A stretch of DNA of 64,000 nucleotides from Psoroptes ovis (GCA_002943765.1 PQWQ01000002.1:310001-374000), one strand, 5' to 3'; numbered from the stretch's first letter, positions 50,901 to 60,725 are shown. Made by a program: numbers and translations. Notes: generated by a model from the sequence alone, not told the origin.

Positions 50901-53900
50901 TCGGTCGGTGTACAAACAAAACCATGTGCATATTCGATTGTTGCAGCTGGATCGCCTGATCCAGTACGAAATTGTTCAGTATTTAACATTACCGAAGATT
51001 CAATGCGTGTTGATTGTGATGAAGGATATGATGGTGGTTTAGTGCAACATTTTCTATTAGAAATTTATGATACAACCGAAAGAAATTCTGCATTACGTGC
51101 CAATGTAACATCATCGGTGCCACAATTTTATTTGAATAATTTACAACCAGCACATTCATATTTATTTGTGATATATGCATCGAATGCAAAAGGCCGCAGT
51201 AAAGGTATTGCATTGACAGCATTTACATTGGCTATGCCTGAATCAATGAATCGTTTAGCTAAAGGTAAGTTTCAAACAAAAAATGAATAAAATTCTTGTC
51301 AAAAAATTAAATTACCCTCGTGACATTCGATGATTGAACTCTATTTTTCACTTTTTAAAAAACCATCTGCTCATAGGCAATGTTTGGCAGCTTAATTTTA
51401 ATCCAGTACTAGTCGTATTGATTGCTGTCGTTACTGGTATTGTATTGATTGCATTTTTTATCGTTTTGATCGTCAGATGGAAAACAATGAAACCAACATC
51501 ATCAACATCGAATAATCGTTTCAATAATCGTGGTAAGTTTCATTCCTTATTTATTTTATTTCACTTTTCGCCTCGTTTAAATGAAAAAATGACAATCAAT
51601 TGTAACAAAAACATTGGCTTATCTAATATTTACAACGAAGAAAAATCACCTAATTGAAAAATTCTTTGAAAAAATAAGAATTTTTCAATGTTTCATATGA
51701 GAAATTACGGCAAAACATCCCCAGAAAAAAATTTCAAATCAATATTTCATTTTTATTTTCAATTCCAAGACTGTCTTAAATGAATGTCTAATTTACACAA
51801 GTGATCAAAATCTCTAATCGGGTACATTCATTCATTTCATTTATATCTGAAACAAAACAAAAAAAAATTCATTTTTTATTCTTGTTGTTGTTTGTTGCTC
51901 GAACTATCATTATCAACGGGTTTAAAGATGGTACGTTTACAGTGTTGTTTCTTGTATATGTGATGTCTGTATGTGAATGTAAATGTGTGTAATGAATGAT
52001 GATGATGATCAATCATTAACAGTAATAATAATAATAATAATAATGACGATGATAATAACGACAATAACAGAAGCAACAGCAGTAAAGGCTATACATTTTT
52101 TTCTCGGTTGATAATAATGAATCGCGACTGAAACAAAAACGAAACAAAAACTATAGCCAAAGAATTTCAATTTATGGTCAATTATTCTTTAGTTAGTTTC
52201 TTATTTGTTTTTTTTTCGGGGCTTTCTTTCGTTTACGATTCCATACCATTTTCATGATATCATTTCTTTGTTTTTGTTTTTGATTATTATTACAATTCAA
52301 CCAGAAAAAAAGAGTAGGAAAAAAAAGATAATAATTCTTTCATCATAATCATTATTTTCATTATTATTATTATTATTGCTATCATTTGTTGGTTGGTTGT
52401 TGTTTTTGATGTTTTTTATGGGCCCAATTTATGTGTGTGTGTGTGTAAGAAAATGAGAATATAAATGAAAATAATAATAAAAAATATAAAAAAAACTTAC
52501 AAATATTAGGTTGTCCCATAAGTTCTTGTCGTTTTTAAATTTTTTTTCAATTCAAAAAACGGCAAGAACTTATGGGACAACCTAATAAACAAACAAACAA
52601 AATAGAACAACTGGACCAACCAACAACATCATTTATTTCTTTATTATTGTTCCGTACAATCGCTTTTTGCTTTTGCTTGAATTCTTGTACCGAAAATTCT
52701 TGTACCCTAAATTCTCATTAATGTTATTGATATTGTTTGTCCGGTATATATTTAATTTTCGTTTATATTTGTTTCATTCTTCATTTATATTTTGTTGTTT
52801 TTTCTTGAAAATATAATACATTTACGTCTTACAAATGAATAGATTTTTTCTTGCATCAAAAATGATTCTCGCTAATATATACTATTCTTAATAATGGTAA
52901 TATACAGAAAATTCTTTTGTTTTTTTTTCATTATTATTAAGTCTTTAGGCCATTAACACCAACATAATGTACATACAGAAAAAAATGGACATTCTTTCTT
53001 ACAAATAATCAAACATAATAAAAAGTAGAGAAAATTCCTTGTTAAATTATTTTATATGCACAATACACAATTGTGAAAAAAGTATTCCGATTATTATAGC
53101 CAGGGACAATTATATTCATGCTAAAATAGGGCTCAGAAAATTTGAAATTTGAACAAAAGAAAAGAATCAAATTAATCAAGGTCATTAGTATAGTATTCAC
53201 AAATAATTTGTCTACAAATAAACATTTACATTCACAGACATATTTTCCCTCATTTATTTGTTTATTAGTATTGTTTCGGGTTGTGGTGAATGAATGAATG
53301 TAAAAAAAAAAGAGAAATTGAAAATACAATAACCCAAAATAATGATGATAATGATTGAATAAAATTTACATATTTGCATATTTTATTTTCAGAGAGAGAG
53401 ATATGAGATAAAACAAAAAATACAAATAATGCAAATATTTTTCCATTATTTGGTTGTCCGGAAAGTTCTGGCCGATTTTCTCGGGCAATTCTATTGATTG
53501 AGCCGAATGAACTTTTCGGACAATCTAATTTTTTTTCGGGTTATTTTTATTTCTTTGCTGTTTGCAAAAAAAATATTAGATAAAATTCCATACAAATTGA
53601 TTTTGATATTTGTTGGTCAGCCATATATACAGTCAACCTTAAACAATTACAAATGCAAATAATCACCAAAAAAAAAAAAATCATTTTCAAATGACCATAT
53701 GCAAATATTTCGGCCATTTTTTCTTCAATTCAAATGGCTTGGTCCAATTAATGATGATTTCGATTAATTCTTTCGATCAATAATTATCTTTTGTCTATTT
53801 TCGGTTTGATGATGATGATCATCATCATCATTATAATCATTAGAAATAATATTTTAGCTAATGACATGAATATTTTGTAATCATCTCATTAGGTTGTTGT

Positions 53901-56900
53901 TGTTGTTGAACCTTGATTATTTACAATTTTTTTTTTATTTTTGGTTTAAATCTGTTTTCTTTCTGTCTGATGATTTGATTCAAATTTAATTATTCACAAG
54001 AAATTAGTATTATCGATTTGAAATTATTATTTGACATTTAAAATATTCTATTTCTAAAACATTTTGCCGAAAAACAAAATTTCTGGTAAATTGATGCATA
54101 ATAAACCCTGAGCAAATGTTAAATGTTCAAAATAAATAAATAAATAAACAAAATTAAACGGAATAAATTTTTGTCGTTATTCAAATTTTTTTTCATTTAT
54201 TTATTCAATTACTGTTGGAAAATTGAATATTTGCGAAATGAAATTCGTTAGAAATCAATGAAAATAAAAAATAAATTGAATATACCAGAAATGATCATCA
54301 TCATTTGTTATTTGCTTATATATTCATATTCAGAAGAATAAAAATGTACAATTCCGAGTAATGATTATCAGAAAGAGAGAGAAAAAAAACTGAAATTTGC
54401 TTGATGAAATGAACCCCAAAGAAACTGTAAACCCAACGAAACAGTTAGCCTAAAAGAAATAATATTGAGTTGTCCCATAAGTTCTTGCCGTTTTTCAAAT
54501 TTTTTTTTATTTAAAAAACGGCAAGAACTTACGGGACAACCTAATATGAAAAAAATCAACCGAACCGAAACACTCAATGAATCAATAGTTCCGGTTGGCC
54601 TCTACCCGAACAAAAAATGAGAAGCCTAAAAAAATATGTTGATATGGCAATTCTAGTTTCCTGTATCCAATTTGGTCATTATTATCATTCATTCATTATT
54701 ATTATTATTCATTATTATTATTTCCAATATCATTATTACTATTTCTATTATTATTATTATTAATATTATAAATATCATTCAATTATTCAATGCAAATGCT
54801 TGCCCTGAATAAGAATCTTGATATAATATTAAATGAATGAAAATTGAACCAAAGGAAAAATGAGAAAAATGAAACAGGAAACAAGGGTCTAATAAAACAA
54901 CAACCAACCGAAGCAGTCGAAGCAACCAAAAATGTTATAAATTATTGAACAACAACAGCAACAAGACAAGACGAAAACTAAATGAATGAAACCAATGAAA
55001 CAAGAATAAAATTGTAAAAATTTAAATTATCCGAAATGATATGAAATGAATGATTGAAAATTGTGTTGAAAGAAGATGAAGAATAATCCTTGGAAGAAGA
55101 ATAATAATAATTCAAAGAATTCATTAAAAAAATGAAATAATTGATGACAAATTCATTTTTTTTCATTGTTTCAATGAATGAATATGAAAGTCCAAAATGA
55201 TTTATGTTGTTGCTGTTCGTATGGGCTTAAAAATGAGAAAAAATGTGTCCAATGTCCACCGTTGACCATTGATTACTGGAATTTTTTTTCATTATTTAAT
55301 GATTCTGAATAATTTCTAGAAAAATTCCCCAGAATTTTACCTGAAATTTTTTTTTTCTGGGCTACTAATTAGTATTTGTGTGATTTTCAGCCATTTTTGT
55401 GTTGACGTCTTTGTGTTGCAAGCCAAATTTTTCTTCATTCATTGAATTTCATTGAAATTATAATTTATTATATGAATTTTTTGTTCCAAAACAATTTTTC
55501 GCTCCGCAAAAAATATTGTTCTCAAAATATTAGGCTGTCCGAAAAGTTCATTACGCTCAGATCAATAGAGTGGCTACTGAAAATTGGCCAGAACTTTTCG
55601 GACAGTGACTATGAATTTCAAATACACATGGAAAAAATACCTTGAAAATGATATAATTTTTATAATTTTTTATTTTGGTGACCAAAAAAAAAGTAAAAAA
55701 AAAGAATTATTTTTCCATTTCATTTGTTTGAAATTTTTGGCTTTGAATTGAATCGAATGAATGGGAATGAAAATATGGGAAAAAAGGGAAAAAAACTAAT
55801 TTTCATTCCCAATTTTATTGCTGTTAATTAGTTTAATTCTTCTTCACATTCACATTCATACATACATATGCATACATTATACATACGTTATTTTACAACA
55901 ATGTGTCTTCTTGTTGTTATTGGGTTGTCCCATAAGTTTTTGCCGTTTTTTAAATTTTTTTTCCATTCAAAAAACGGCAAAAACTTATTGGACAACCTAA
56001 TATATGAAACATAATAATAATTGTAATAATTTATTTTTTTCATTTTTTGTGATTTTAATTATTTCATTCGTTATTTATTCATTTATTTTCATTTCGATTC
56101 ATTCATTCAATTTTCATATTATTTCTCGAATTATTCTATTTTTTTTACATTCATTTTCAAATATTTTCTCCCATTTATCCCACATATTTTTCCATGTTAA
56201 AATGTCACAGTATCTCTTGTTTTGTATACATGATTTTGAATCATTTGTATGTGTGTGTGTTCATTGTTTTTCAGTGCACATTCACAATTGTTTGTGTTCC
56301 CCAAATCATCATTAATATTTTTTTTTTCATTTTTCTCTGTTCAAAATTTGAATTTTTTGAATGTAAATTTTGAATGTAAATTTCATTCATTTTCACCAAT
56401 GAATAATAATGTTTTTCGTGTTTTTGGCGAATATTGAATGAAAATTTTATTTTTCGAGGGTAAATTCATTAAATTTTAATTATTTTTTTTTCATAATTTT
56501 CTTCATTAATGAAAATAATTATGAAAATACTCGAAAAATAAATTCAAAGCTAAAAAGGTGGAAAAAATCGATAACTTTTTTGGTTCTGAAGGCCCATCAT
56601 AATGAATGATTCTGAACGAGTAGTTGTTTGGGCCAAACTTGGAAAAATAGAATAAAAATATTCTTTCAAAAAAGACCCAAACAATGTAGATTCATATATG
56701 GTAGAGTTGCATAGAATTGGACATGAATCTCTTCATTTATTTTAAAATGTTTGTATCACTTGACAAATTCTCATTGTTTTCGAAAAATTCAAAGTTGGAT
56801 CATTGTAATTTCTGTGCTTGTTTATTTCGAAAAACAAGTGAATATTTTTGAACGAAAAATTTCAAATTCAAAAAAATTCAAATTTTTTCAAGTTGATATA

Positions 56901-59881
56901 TTTTTTTTTTGCAAAACAATGTTGTTGAATGGGTAACAACAACAACAACAACAGCCCATCAAAAATATCAGGTTGTCCGAAAAGTTTTGGCCGATTTTTT
57001 GTGACCAAACTATATTGATTAAGCAGAATGAACTTTTCGGACAGCCTAATATATACGATGATAAAGTTTAATCTTTTGATAATATTTTTTTGTGATTATT
57101 ATAATGATAAAAATGAAATAATAATGTCATAGTGATGTTTTTTGTGAATCGATTTTTTCCTATTTTTTCTGTTTTGTTTGGTTCAAATGTTTTCATGAAT
57201 ATAAATGAAATTTCAAATCGAAATAACAAAGCAGCAAGCACCAACAGTTACAAGCAGCCATAGTTTTCAAGTTTTTTTTGAAGTTTCAAGCTCTCTCTTC
57301 ATTTTCATTATAAAACATTTTTTGTTTAAAATTATTTTTCATACTTTTCAAAACTTTTATAAATTATGATTTTCTATTTCAATTTATTTTCCATTTATTA
57401 TTTTTGAAAAAATAATGAAAAAATAATGAAATAATGAAACATAATAATGTCATAATAATAATATGATGACGATGATGATGATTACGACGACAAACTAATG
57501 CATTATAATAAAAAATGAATGAATGAATTGATGAATAGATCAAAAATTATCATCAATCAATAATTGTAATGTGTCGTCTACAAACGGGAATAATAATGAT
57601 AATGGTGGTACTGGTGGTGGTGGTGGTGGTTGTTCATCATCATCACAAACAACAACCAATACAACAATAAATGGTAGTACAATATTATCATCTTCGGATA
57701 TGTCTTCGAATAGTACCACGACAGCATCGAATAATAATAATAATGTTAATAATTCGGGTAAATTTATTATGTGAATACGTTTCCTTTCGTTTTAAATATG
57801 ATTTTTTGTTTGACTTGTTTTGTCTTGTTTGGTTTGGTTTATTGATAATTATTATTATTGTTTATTTGGTCATGATTTTCGCATCCTTTTTTTTATTGGT
57901 CATTTATGTATTGGTCAAACTGAATGAATCATTTTTTTCTCAAATTGGTTTTGATTTGTTTGGTTAATGTTTAGCATTTTCCTGTTTTTGTTTTGGTTAT
58001 TTTGGGTTTTCGTTTTATTTTGATTTTTGGTTTTTTGATTTTTTGGTTTTTGGTTTTCAATAGTTTCGGTTTTGTTTCATTTGATTTTGGTTTTGTTTTG
58101 AATTTTTTTATTTTTTCACAAATCCAAATATTTTCCATCATTTTTTTCGAATAAAAAATTATTGCCCAAATTACTAATAATTATCATTTATTATTATTTT
58201 TGACCAATTTCATACAAAATATATAGACATTCCGAATGAAATGACATCATCATCAGCGACGGCTACAGCACATAAAAATTCATTAAAATGTAATACATAT
58301 GATGATTTAATAATTAACAATGATAATGATGATGATAATTTGGAAAAATTAACAATACCATTAACGAATAATAATGGATGCCATCCACACAATCATCCAC
58401 ATCATCATCATTCATCGATGACGCCTACAATTTTACAACAGCATCAGCAACAACCACATAATAATATTTATACATCTGGACCATTATCATCGAATAATAG
58501 CAACAGCAATAAACATGTTACATGGCGTCCGGATACACCGCCATCACCGTTGCCAAATATTTATACGGTAAGTCTTCTTCTATTTTTTAAAACTTTGGTT
58601 CCTTTTTGAAGATTTTTCCACAAATTCCATTATTTTAAATTTTTTAAATTTTCAAAAATTTTGATTCTTTTCATACTTGAAAAATAACTCTTTCTTTTTT
58701 CTTCTTTTTTCAAAACTTTATTTTCCATGTGAAATTTCCTCCTTGTTTTCCGGTATTTTTTTTGGCGTTTGATTTCTCTCTATATTTCACACATCTATTA
58801 TTATCATTATTCTACTCTATCATCTATTATCTTTGATCTATTCATTTTCATCATTAAAAATTATTATTGTTTCGATGAATTTCTGTTGTTTCAACCTCTA
58901 TTCAACCTATTCAACCGCCGTGTGTATCATCTTGTTATTGTATTGTATTGTAATTGTTGCCATTAGCAATATACAAATATTGGTTATATGCCAATTACAC
59001 CAATTGATTCATATCAATTAATTTCTACTGGACAAACATTACAAACATCGACAACAACAACATTACCATCAAAAATAAATAATCATTTACAGCCATTATC
59101 ATATACATTATCATCAAATGATGGTTGTTATGAGACAACATTTATTGATCAACATTATACGAATAATAATCATTCTGTGCCTAAACATAATAATAATAAT
59201 ATAACATCTTCTCCATATGGTGTTTATTTATCAAATAATGATAATAATAATAATATTGGAACATTATCAAACATTCCATTATCATCATCATCATCATTAT
59301 CTTATTCAACGTTACAACAACAACAACAACAAAATCATCAATTATTATCACAACAGAATCCATATGCAATACATAATACATCATCAACAATAATAACGCC
59401 GACAACGACAACATTATCGACATTAAATCATCATCAACAACAGCAACAACAGCCACCATTATATGGTACAATTCCAAGACGTGTACGTGTAATACCGAAT
59501 ACTAATAATAGTAACAATATGAACAATGTTACAATGATCAATGCACAACAACAACAACAGCAGCAACATTCACCAGGAATAATGATTCCAGGTACTATTC
59601 CTTGTTCATCATCCACTAGTAGTGGTGTTAGTTTAATGACAAACAATAGCAGTTTATTGGCATCACCATCATTACAACAACATCAATCGAATGCAGGTAA
59701 TCAATTCAATCAATTCCATAATCATCATCATCTTAATGTATTGAATCAACAACAACAACAAACGCCCACATTAACATTATCATCTTCAACATTAACATCG
59801 GCAACAATGACAACGACTACAACATCGACAACTAATGATCAATTATCAACATCGACATCATCATCAGTGACACAAGTTTGA
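22910..59881 (+). CDS. side: Sidestep-family Ig/FN3 transmembrane protein (11 spliced exons)
   Basis: I joined 11 exons: 22910-23963, 24365-24497, 35311-35594, 40559-40885, 46159-46461, 49576-49887, 50665-51264, 51377-51532, 57539-57757, 58227-58567, 58967-59881. All introns are GT-AG; the coding total is 4,644 nt, or 1,547 residues. Order: hydrophobic leader (70-104), N/S/H-rich stretch (110-350), Ig1 (C369-C471), Ig2 (C523-C579), Ig3 (C625-C679), Ig4 (C728-C778), Ig5 (C822-C879), FN3 (about 901-993), membrane segment (1014-1037), cytoplasmic tail (1038-1547). The order five Ig, FN3, membrane and words such as LWYKDESTTPIY, VDAR, CQASNNN and CRVDF match Drosophila Sidestep proteins. These are surface ligands for Beaten-path receptors on motor axons. 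Which family member this is (side or side-II to -VIII) I cannot tell. Start is the first ATG after an in-frame stop. Confidence 0.88.
24365..24497 (+). CDS. Sidestep-like gene, exon 2: first half of Ig1
   Basis: Acceptor TCAATCAG|AA; donor ACAG|GTATGT. Codes residues 352-395, including the G-G-K-x-A-L-P-C strand (C369) and LWYKDESTTPIY (W385), the most family-specific words of the gene. Ends in phase 2. Confidence 0.93.
25611..25690. mobile_element. mariner-type MITE, group B (copy 15), intron 2
   Basis: 80 bp; left end altered to TCGAGTTGTCCG, right end CGGACAACCTAC; TA on both sides. Confidence 0.87.
25894..25973. mobile_element. mariner-type MITE, group B (copy 16), intron 2
   Basis: 80 bp, TTAGGTTGTCCG...AGACAGCCTAA, TA on both sides. 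Only 203 bp from copy 15 and in the same orientation. Confidence 0.9.
26985..27065. mobile_element. mariner-type MITE, group B (copy 17), intron 2
   Basis: 81 bp, TTAGGTTGTCCG...CGGACAACTTAA, TA on both sides. Confidence 0.9.
27374..27453. mobile_element. mariner-type MITE, group A-like, worn (copy 18), intron 2
   Basis: About 80 bp; left tip ATAGGGTTGTCCG, right tip CGGACAGCGCAA followed by TA. The left boundary is uncertain by 1-2 bp. Confidence 0.8.
29972..30052. mobile_element. mariner-type MITE, group B (copy 19), intron 2
   Basis: 81 bp, TTAGTCTGTCCC...CGGACAACCCTAA with TA on both sides. Confidence 0.88.
30708..30790. mobile_element. mariner-type MITE, group C (copy 20), intron 2
   Basis: 83 bp, TTAGGTTGTCCCATAAG...CATATGGGACAACCTAA with TA on both sides and a T-rich centre. 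Confidence 0.9.
31163..31242. mobile_element. mariner-type MITE, group B, reverse, worn (copy 21), intron 2
   Basis: 80 bp, TTAGGTTATCTGG...CGTACAACCTAA; left TA kept, right flank AG. Confidence 0.83.
31517..31596. mobile_element. mariner-type MITE, group B, reverse (copy 22), intron 2
   Basis: 80 bp, TTAGATTGTCCG...CGGACAACCTAA with TA on both sides. Confidence 0.9.
33816..33895. mobile_element. mariner-type MITE, group B (copy 23), intron 2
   Basis: 80 bp, TTAGGCTGTCCA...CGGACAGCCTAA with TA on both sides. Confidence 0.9.
35311..35594 (+). CDS. Sidestep-like gene, exon 3: second half of Ig1 with a serine-rich insert
   Basis: Acceptor TGAACAG|T; donor ATTG|GTAAGT; ends in phase 1. Codes residues 396-490. 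Starts with the family word VDAR and ends with EDAGEYACRVDF (C471) and a TRN motif. Between them, about residues 428-452 are almost all serine, encoded by TCA/TCT repeats. In the Ig fold this would be a loop extension. Confidence 0.92.
35595..40558 (+). other. intron 3 (5.0 kb)
   Basis: GTAAGT...ATAG. No MITE, although similar in size to introns that carry them. Contains GT and ATC microsatellites and a 26-base poly-A at 38966-38991. No other gene is seen on either strand. Confidence 0.85.
40559..40885 (+). CDS. Sidestep-like gene, exon 4: Ig2
   Basis: Codes residues 491-599 as one complete domain, phase 1 at both ends. Starts with the PPEKP linker, then C523 in LTLICEVEGG, the WW pair (536-537) and YTCQASNNN with C579. 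These words are shared with fly Sidestep proteins. Confidence 0.94.
41849..41928. mobile_element. mariner-type MITE, group B, reverse (copy 24), intron 4
   Basis: 80 bp, TTAGGCTGTCCGG...CGGACAACCTAG with TA on both sides. Confidence 0.9.
42317..42350. repeat. perfect 15-bp hairpin
   Basis: TTAAAATGTGAAAAA and its exact complement separated by four bases (TGAA). Confidence 0.65.
45482..45554. repeat. 27-bp-arm hairpin, not of the MITE family
   Basis: Arms 45482-45508 and 45528-45554 are complementary with two mismatches around a 19-base loop. A partial extra copy of the left arm (TTTTAATTCGTAG) lies just upstream. No TA-flanked terminal repeat. Confidence 0.65.
46159..46461 (+). CDS. Sidestep-like gene, exon 5: Ig3
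   Basis: Residues 600-700, one domain, phase 1 at both ends. Starts with RPLTVKI; C625 in LTCESSGSRPPA, then ISWW, then C679 in ITCRAEN. Acceptor TTCCAG|TT; donor AATT|GTAAGT. Confidence 0.94.
46860..46939. mobile_element. mariner-type MITE, group A, reverse (copy 25), intron 5
   Basis: 80 bp, TTAGGTTGTCCGATAAG...CGGACAACCTAA with TA on both sides. Very similar to copy 13. Confidence 0.9.
47529..47548 (-). promoter_or_regulatory. possible CTCF-like site
   Basis: The minus strand reads CCGCCAGATGGTGGC, which fits 10 of 12 positions of the general CTCF core (CCASYAGRKGGC). Nearby, TGCCAC and GTGGCA form a short inverted pair. Weak evidence: motif match only. Confidence 0.25.
49576..49887 (+). 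CDS. Sidestep-like gene, exon 6: Ig4
   Basis: Residues 701-804, one domain, phase 1 at both ends. YAPQVTLKLG, C728 in VYFECIIRS, W-x-F, then GKYTCSATNTEGDGES with C778, ending YAPICK. Donor GCTG|GTAAGT. Confidence 0.94.
50665..51264 (+). CDS. Sidestep-like gene, exon 7: Ig5 and fibronectin III
   Basis: Residues 805-1004. Ig5 has C822 (ILCELES), W-S-Y and C879 (IYCWGRNSVG). FN3 runs from SPDPVRNCS (901) through the LNNLQPAHSYLFVIYASN core to about 993. Several N-glycosylation sequons are present. Phase 1 at both ends; donor AAAG|GTAAGT. Confidence 0.94.
51377..51532 (+). CDS. Sidestep-like gene, exon 8: membrane segment
   Basis: Residues 1005-1056. A 24-residue hydrophobic run from P1014 to V1037 is followed by RWKTMK, a normal stop-transfer signal. 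The preceding intron is only 112 bp. Phase 1 at both ends. Confidence 0.93.
52506..52585. mobile_element. mariner-type MITE, group C (copy 26), intron 8
   Basis: 80-bp near-perfect palindrome TTAGGTTGTCCCATAAG...CTTATGGGACAACCTAA with TA on both sides. Confidence 0.92.
53449..53528. mobile_element. mariner-type MITE, group B, reverse (copy 27), intron 8
   Basis: 80 bp, TTTGGTTGTCCGG...CGGACAATCTAA; left TA kept, right TA changed to TT. Confidence 0.87.
54465..54544. mobile_element. mariner-type MITE, group C (copy 28), intron 8
   Basis: 80-bp near-perfect palindrome TTGAGTTGTCCCATAAG...CTTACGGGACAACCTAA with TA on both sides. Confidence 0.9.
55530..55610. mobile_element. mariner-type MITE, group B, right end worn (copy 29), intron 8
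   Basis: Left end TTAGGCTGTCCG with TA; right end has decayed to CGGACAGTGACT. Confidence 0.83.
55920..56000. mobile_element. mariner-type MITE, group C (copy 30), intron 8
   Basis: 81-bp near-perfect palindrome TTGGGTTGTCCCATAAG...CTTATTGGACAACCTAA with TA on both sides. Confidence 0.9.
56968..57049. mobile_element. mariner-type MITE, group B, reverse (copy 31), intron 8
   Basis: 82 bp, TCAGGTTGTCCG...CGGACAGCCTAA with TA on both sides. Confidence 0.88.
57539..57757 (+). CDS. Sidestep-like gene, exon 9: low-complexity cytoplasmic segment
   Basis: Residues 1057-1129, rich in N, G, S and T with a Gly run. Chosen acceptor: ATGAATAG|AT, which keeps the frame (DQKLSS...). It lacks a strong pyrimidine tract, so the start is less certain than for the others. 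Donor TCGG|GTAAAT; phase 1 at both ends. Confidence 0.7.
58227..58567 (+). CDS. Sidestep-like gene, exon 10: cytoplasmic segment with proline motif
   Basis: Residues 1130-1243. Starts DIPNEM, then an acidic N/D stretch, a His-rich stretch (HPHNHPHHHH) and a conserved-looking end WRPDTPPSPLPNIYT with PxxP motifs. Ends in phase 0 (ACG|GTAAGT). Confidence 0.85.
58967..59881 (+). CDS. Sidestep-like gene, exon 11: Q/N/T-rich C-terminus
   Basis: Residues 1244-1547. Acceptor CATTAG|CAA opens in phase 0 with QYTNIGYMPITPIDSYQLI. The rest is poly-Q, N, T and S, with one less repetitive patch, YGTIPRRVRVIP. The last four residues, VTQV, fit a class I PDZ-binding motif. Stop TGA at 59879-59881. Confidence 0.85.
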   Translation, partial: QYTNIGYMPITPIDSYQLISTGQTLQTSTTTTLPSKINNHLQPLSYTLSSNDGCYETTFIDQHYTNNNHSVPKHNNNNITSSPYGVYLSNNDNNNNIGTLSNIPLSSSSSLSYSTLQQQQQQNHQLLSQQNPYAIHNTSSTIITPTTTTLSTLNHHQQQQQQPPLYGTIPRRVRVIPNTNNSNNMNNVTMINAQQQQQQQHSPGIMIPGTIPCSSSTSSGVSLMTNNSSLLASPSLQQHQSNAGNQFNQFHNHHHLNVLNQQQQQTPTLTLSSSTLTSATMTTTTTSTTNDQLSTSTSSSVTQV

Positions 59882-60725
59882 TTGTTTTCAAATCATCAAA
59901 ATAACGAAAAATAAATGTAAAACAAATACATTAATCGACAATTGAAGCTCAATTTTCAAGTTTATTTTTCAAATTTTCTCTCCTCTATATTTCCCCTCTG
60001 ACAAAAACGAACAAAACAAAGCGAAAAAATTTGAAAATGAATGTGATACATTTGAAAAATTCTAGAAATGTAAATACGTTTTAAACAAAATAAAACAAAC
60101 TGAAAAACACACAGACATTAATCATTTTAAAACATGAATCATTTGAATTTTTAAAAAAATGAAAAAATAGAAAACACTGACATTGATTTTCAATGCAAAG
60201 TTCAGTCATTATGTGTAAATAAACATTGGAAAAAAAATATTTATCATTTGTTTTCTTTTTATTTCATTATTTTTAAAACAATTTGATTGCACCAATAATA
60301 ATGATGAAAACATGAATATTTTTCAAACTTTGTTAATTGTTTTTTTTTCAGATTTGATTTGATTTAATTTGATTTGAAAATTTTCAAATTTTAATTGTGA
60401 AATAACCAACAATTACAACAACAACAACTACACAGTGTTTATGCTTGAAACAAATCATTATTATCAAAAAACATGTGAATATAAACTATTTACGATTTTG
60501 AAATTTTAAATATAAAAACAGTTTTTTATATTTAAATCATTTTATTCTTTTGAAATTTTAATCGAAATTTTTCCTTGTAATATAAGATTCTGTTGAAAAT
60601 AAAAAATATTTATTTGAAAACATCTCAATCTACAGCTCTTTTTCTATTCATTTCTTCAATTTTCTCTACTTGAAATCATCAATTTCAATGTAATTGCCTT
60701 AATTTAATTCATTTTATTTTGACAG
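59882..60725 (+). other. 3' untranslated region of exon 11 / spacer
   Basis: Candidate poly(A) signals AATAAA at 59910-59915, 60089-60094 and 60218-60223. No coding sequence is recognised. Confidence 0.6.

Larger units (their letters stand above)
51533..57538 (+). other. intron 8 (6.0 kb)
   Basis: GTAAGT...ATAG. Carries six MITE copies (26-31), three of them group C. No exon is recognised, but a small one in low-complexity tail code could be missed. Confidence 0.75.

Noticed and set aside
757..57049. Regularly recurring about 80-bp palindromes as a CRISPR-like array
   Set aside because: Spacing is irregular, there are TA target duplications, and the genome is clearly eukaryotic with introns; these are transposons.
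59181..59646. Minus-strand frames rich in V, M, Y and C opposite exon 11
   Set aside because: They are antisense to CAA/AAT/ACA repeats of the coding exon.
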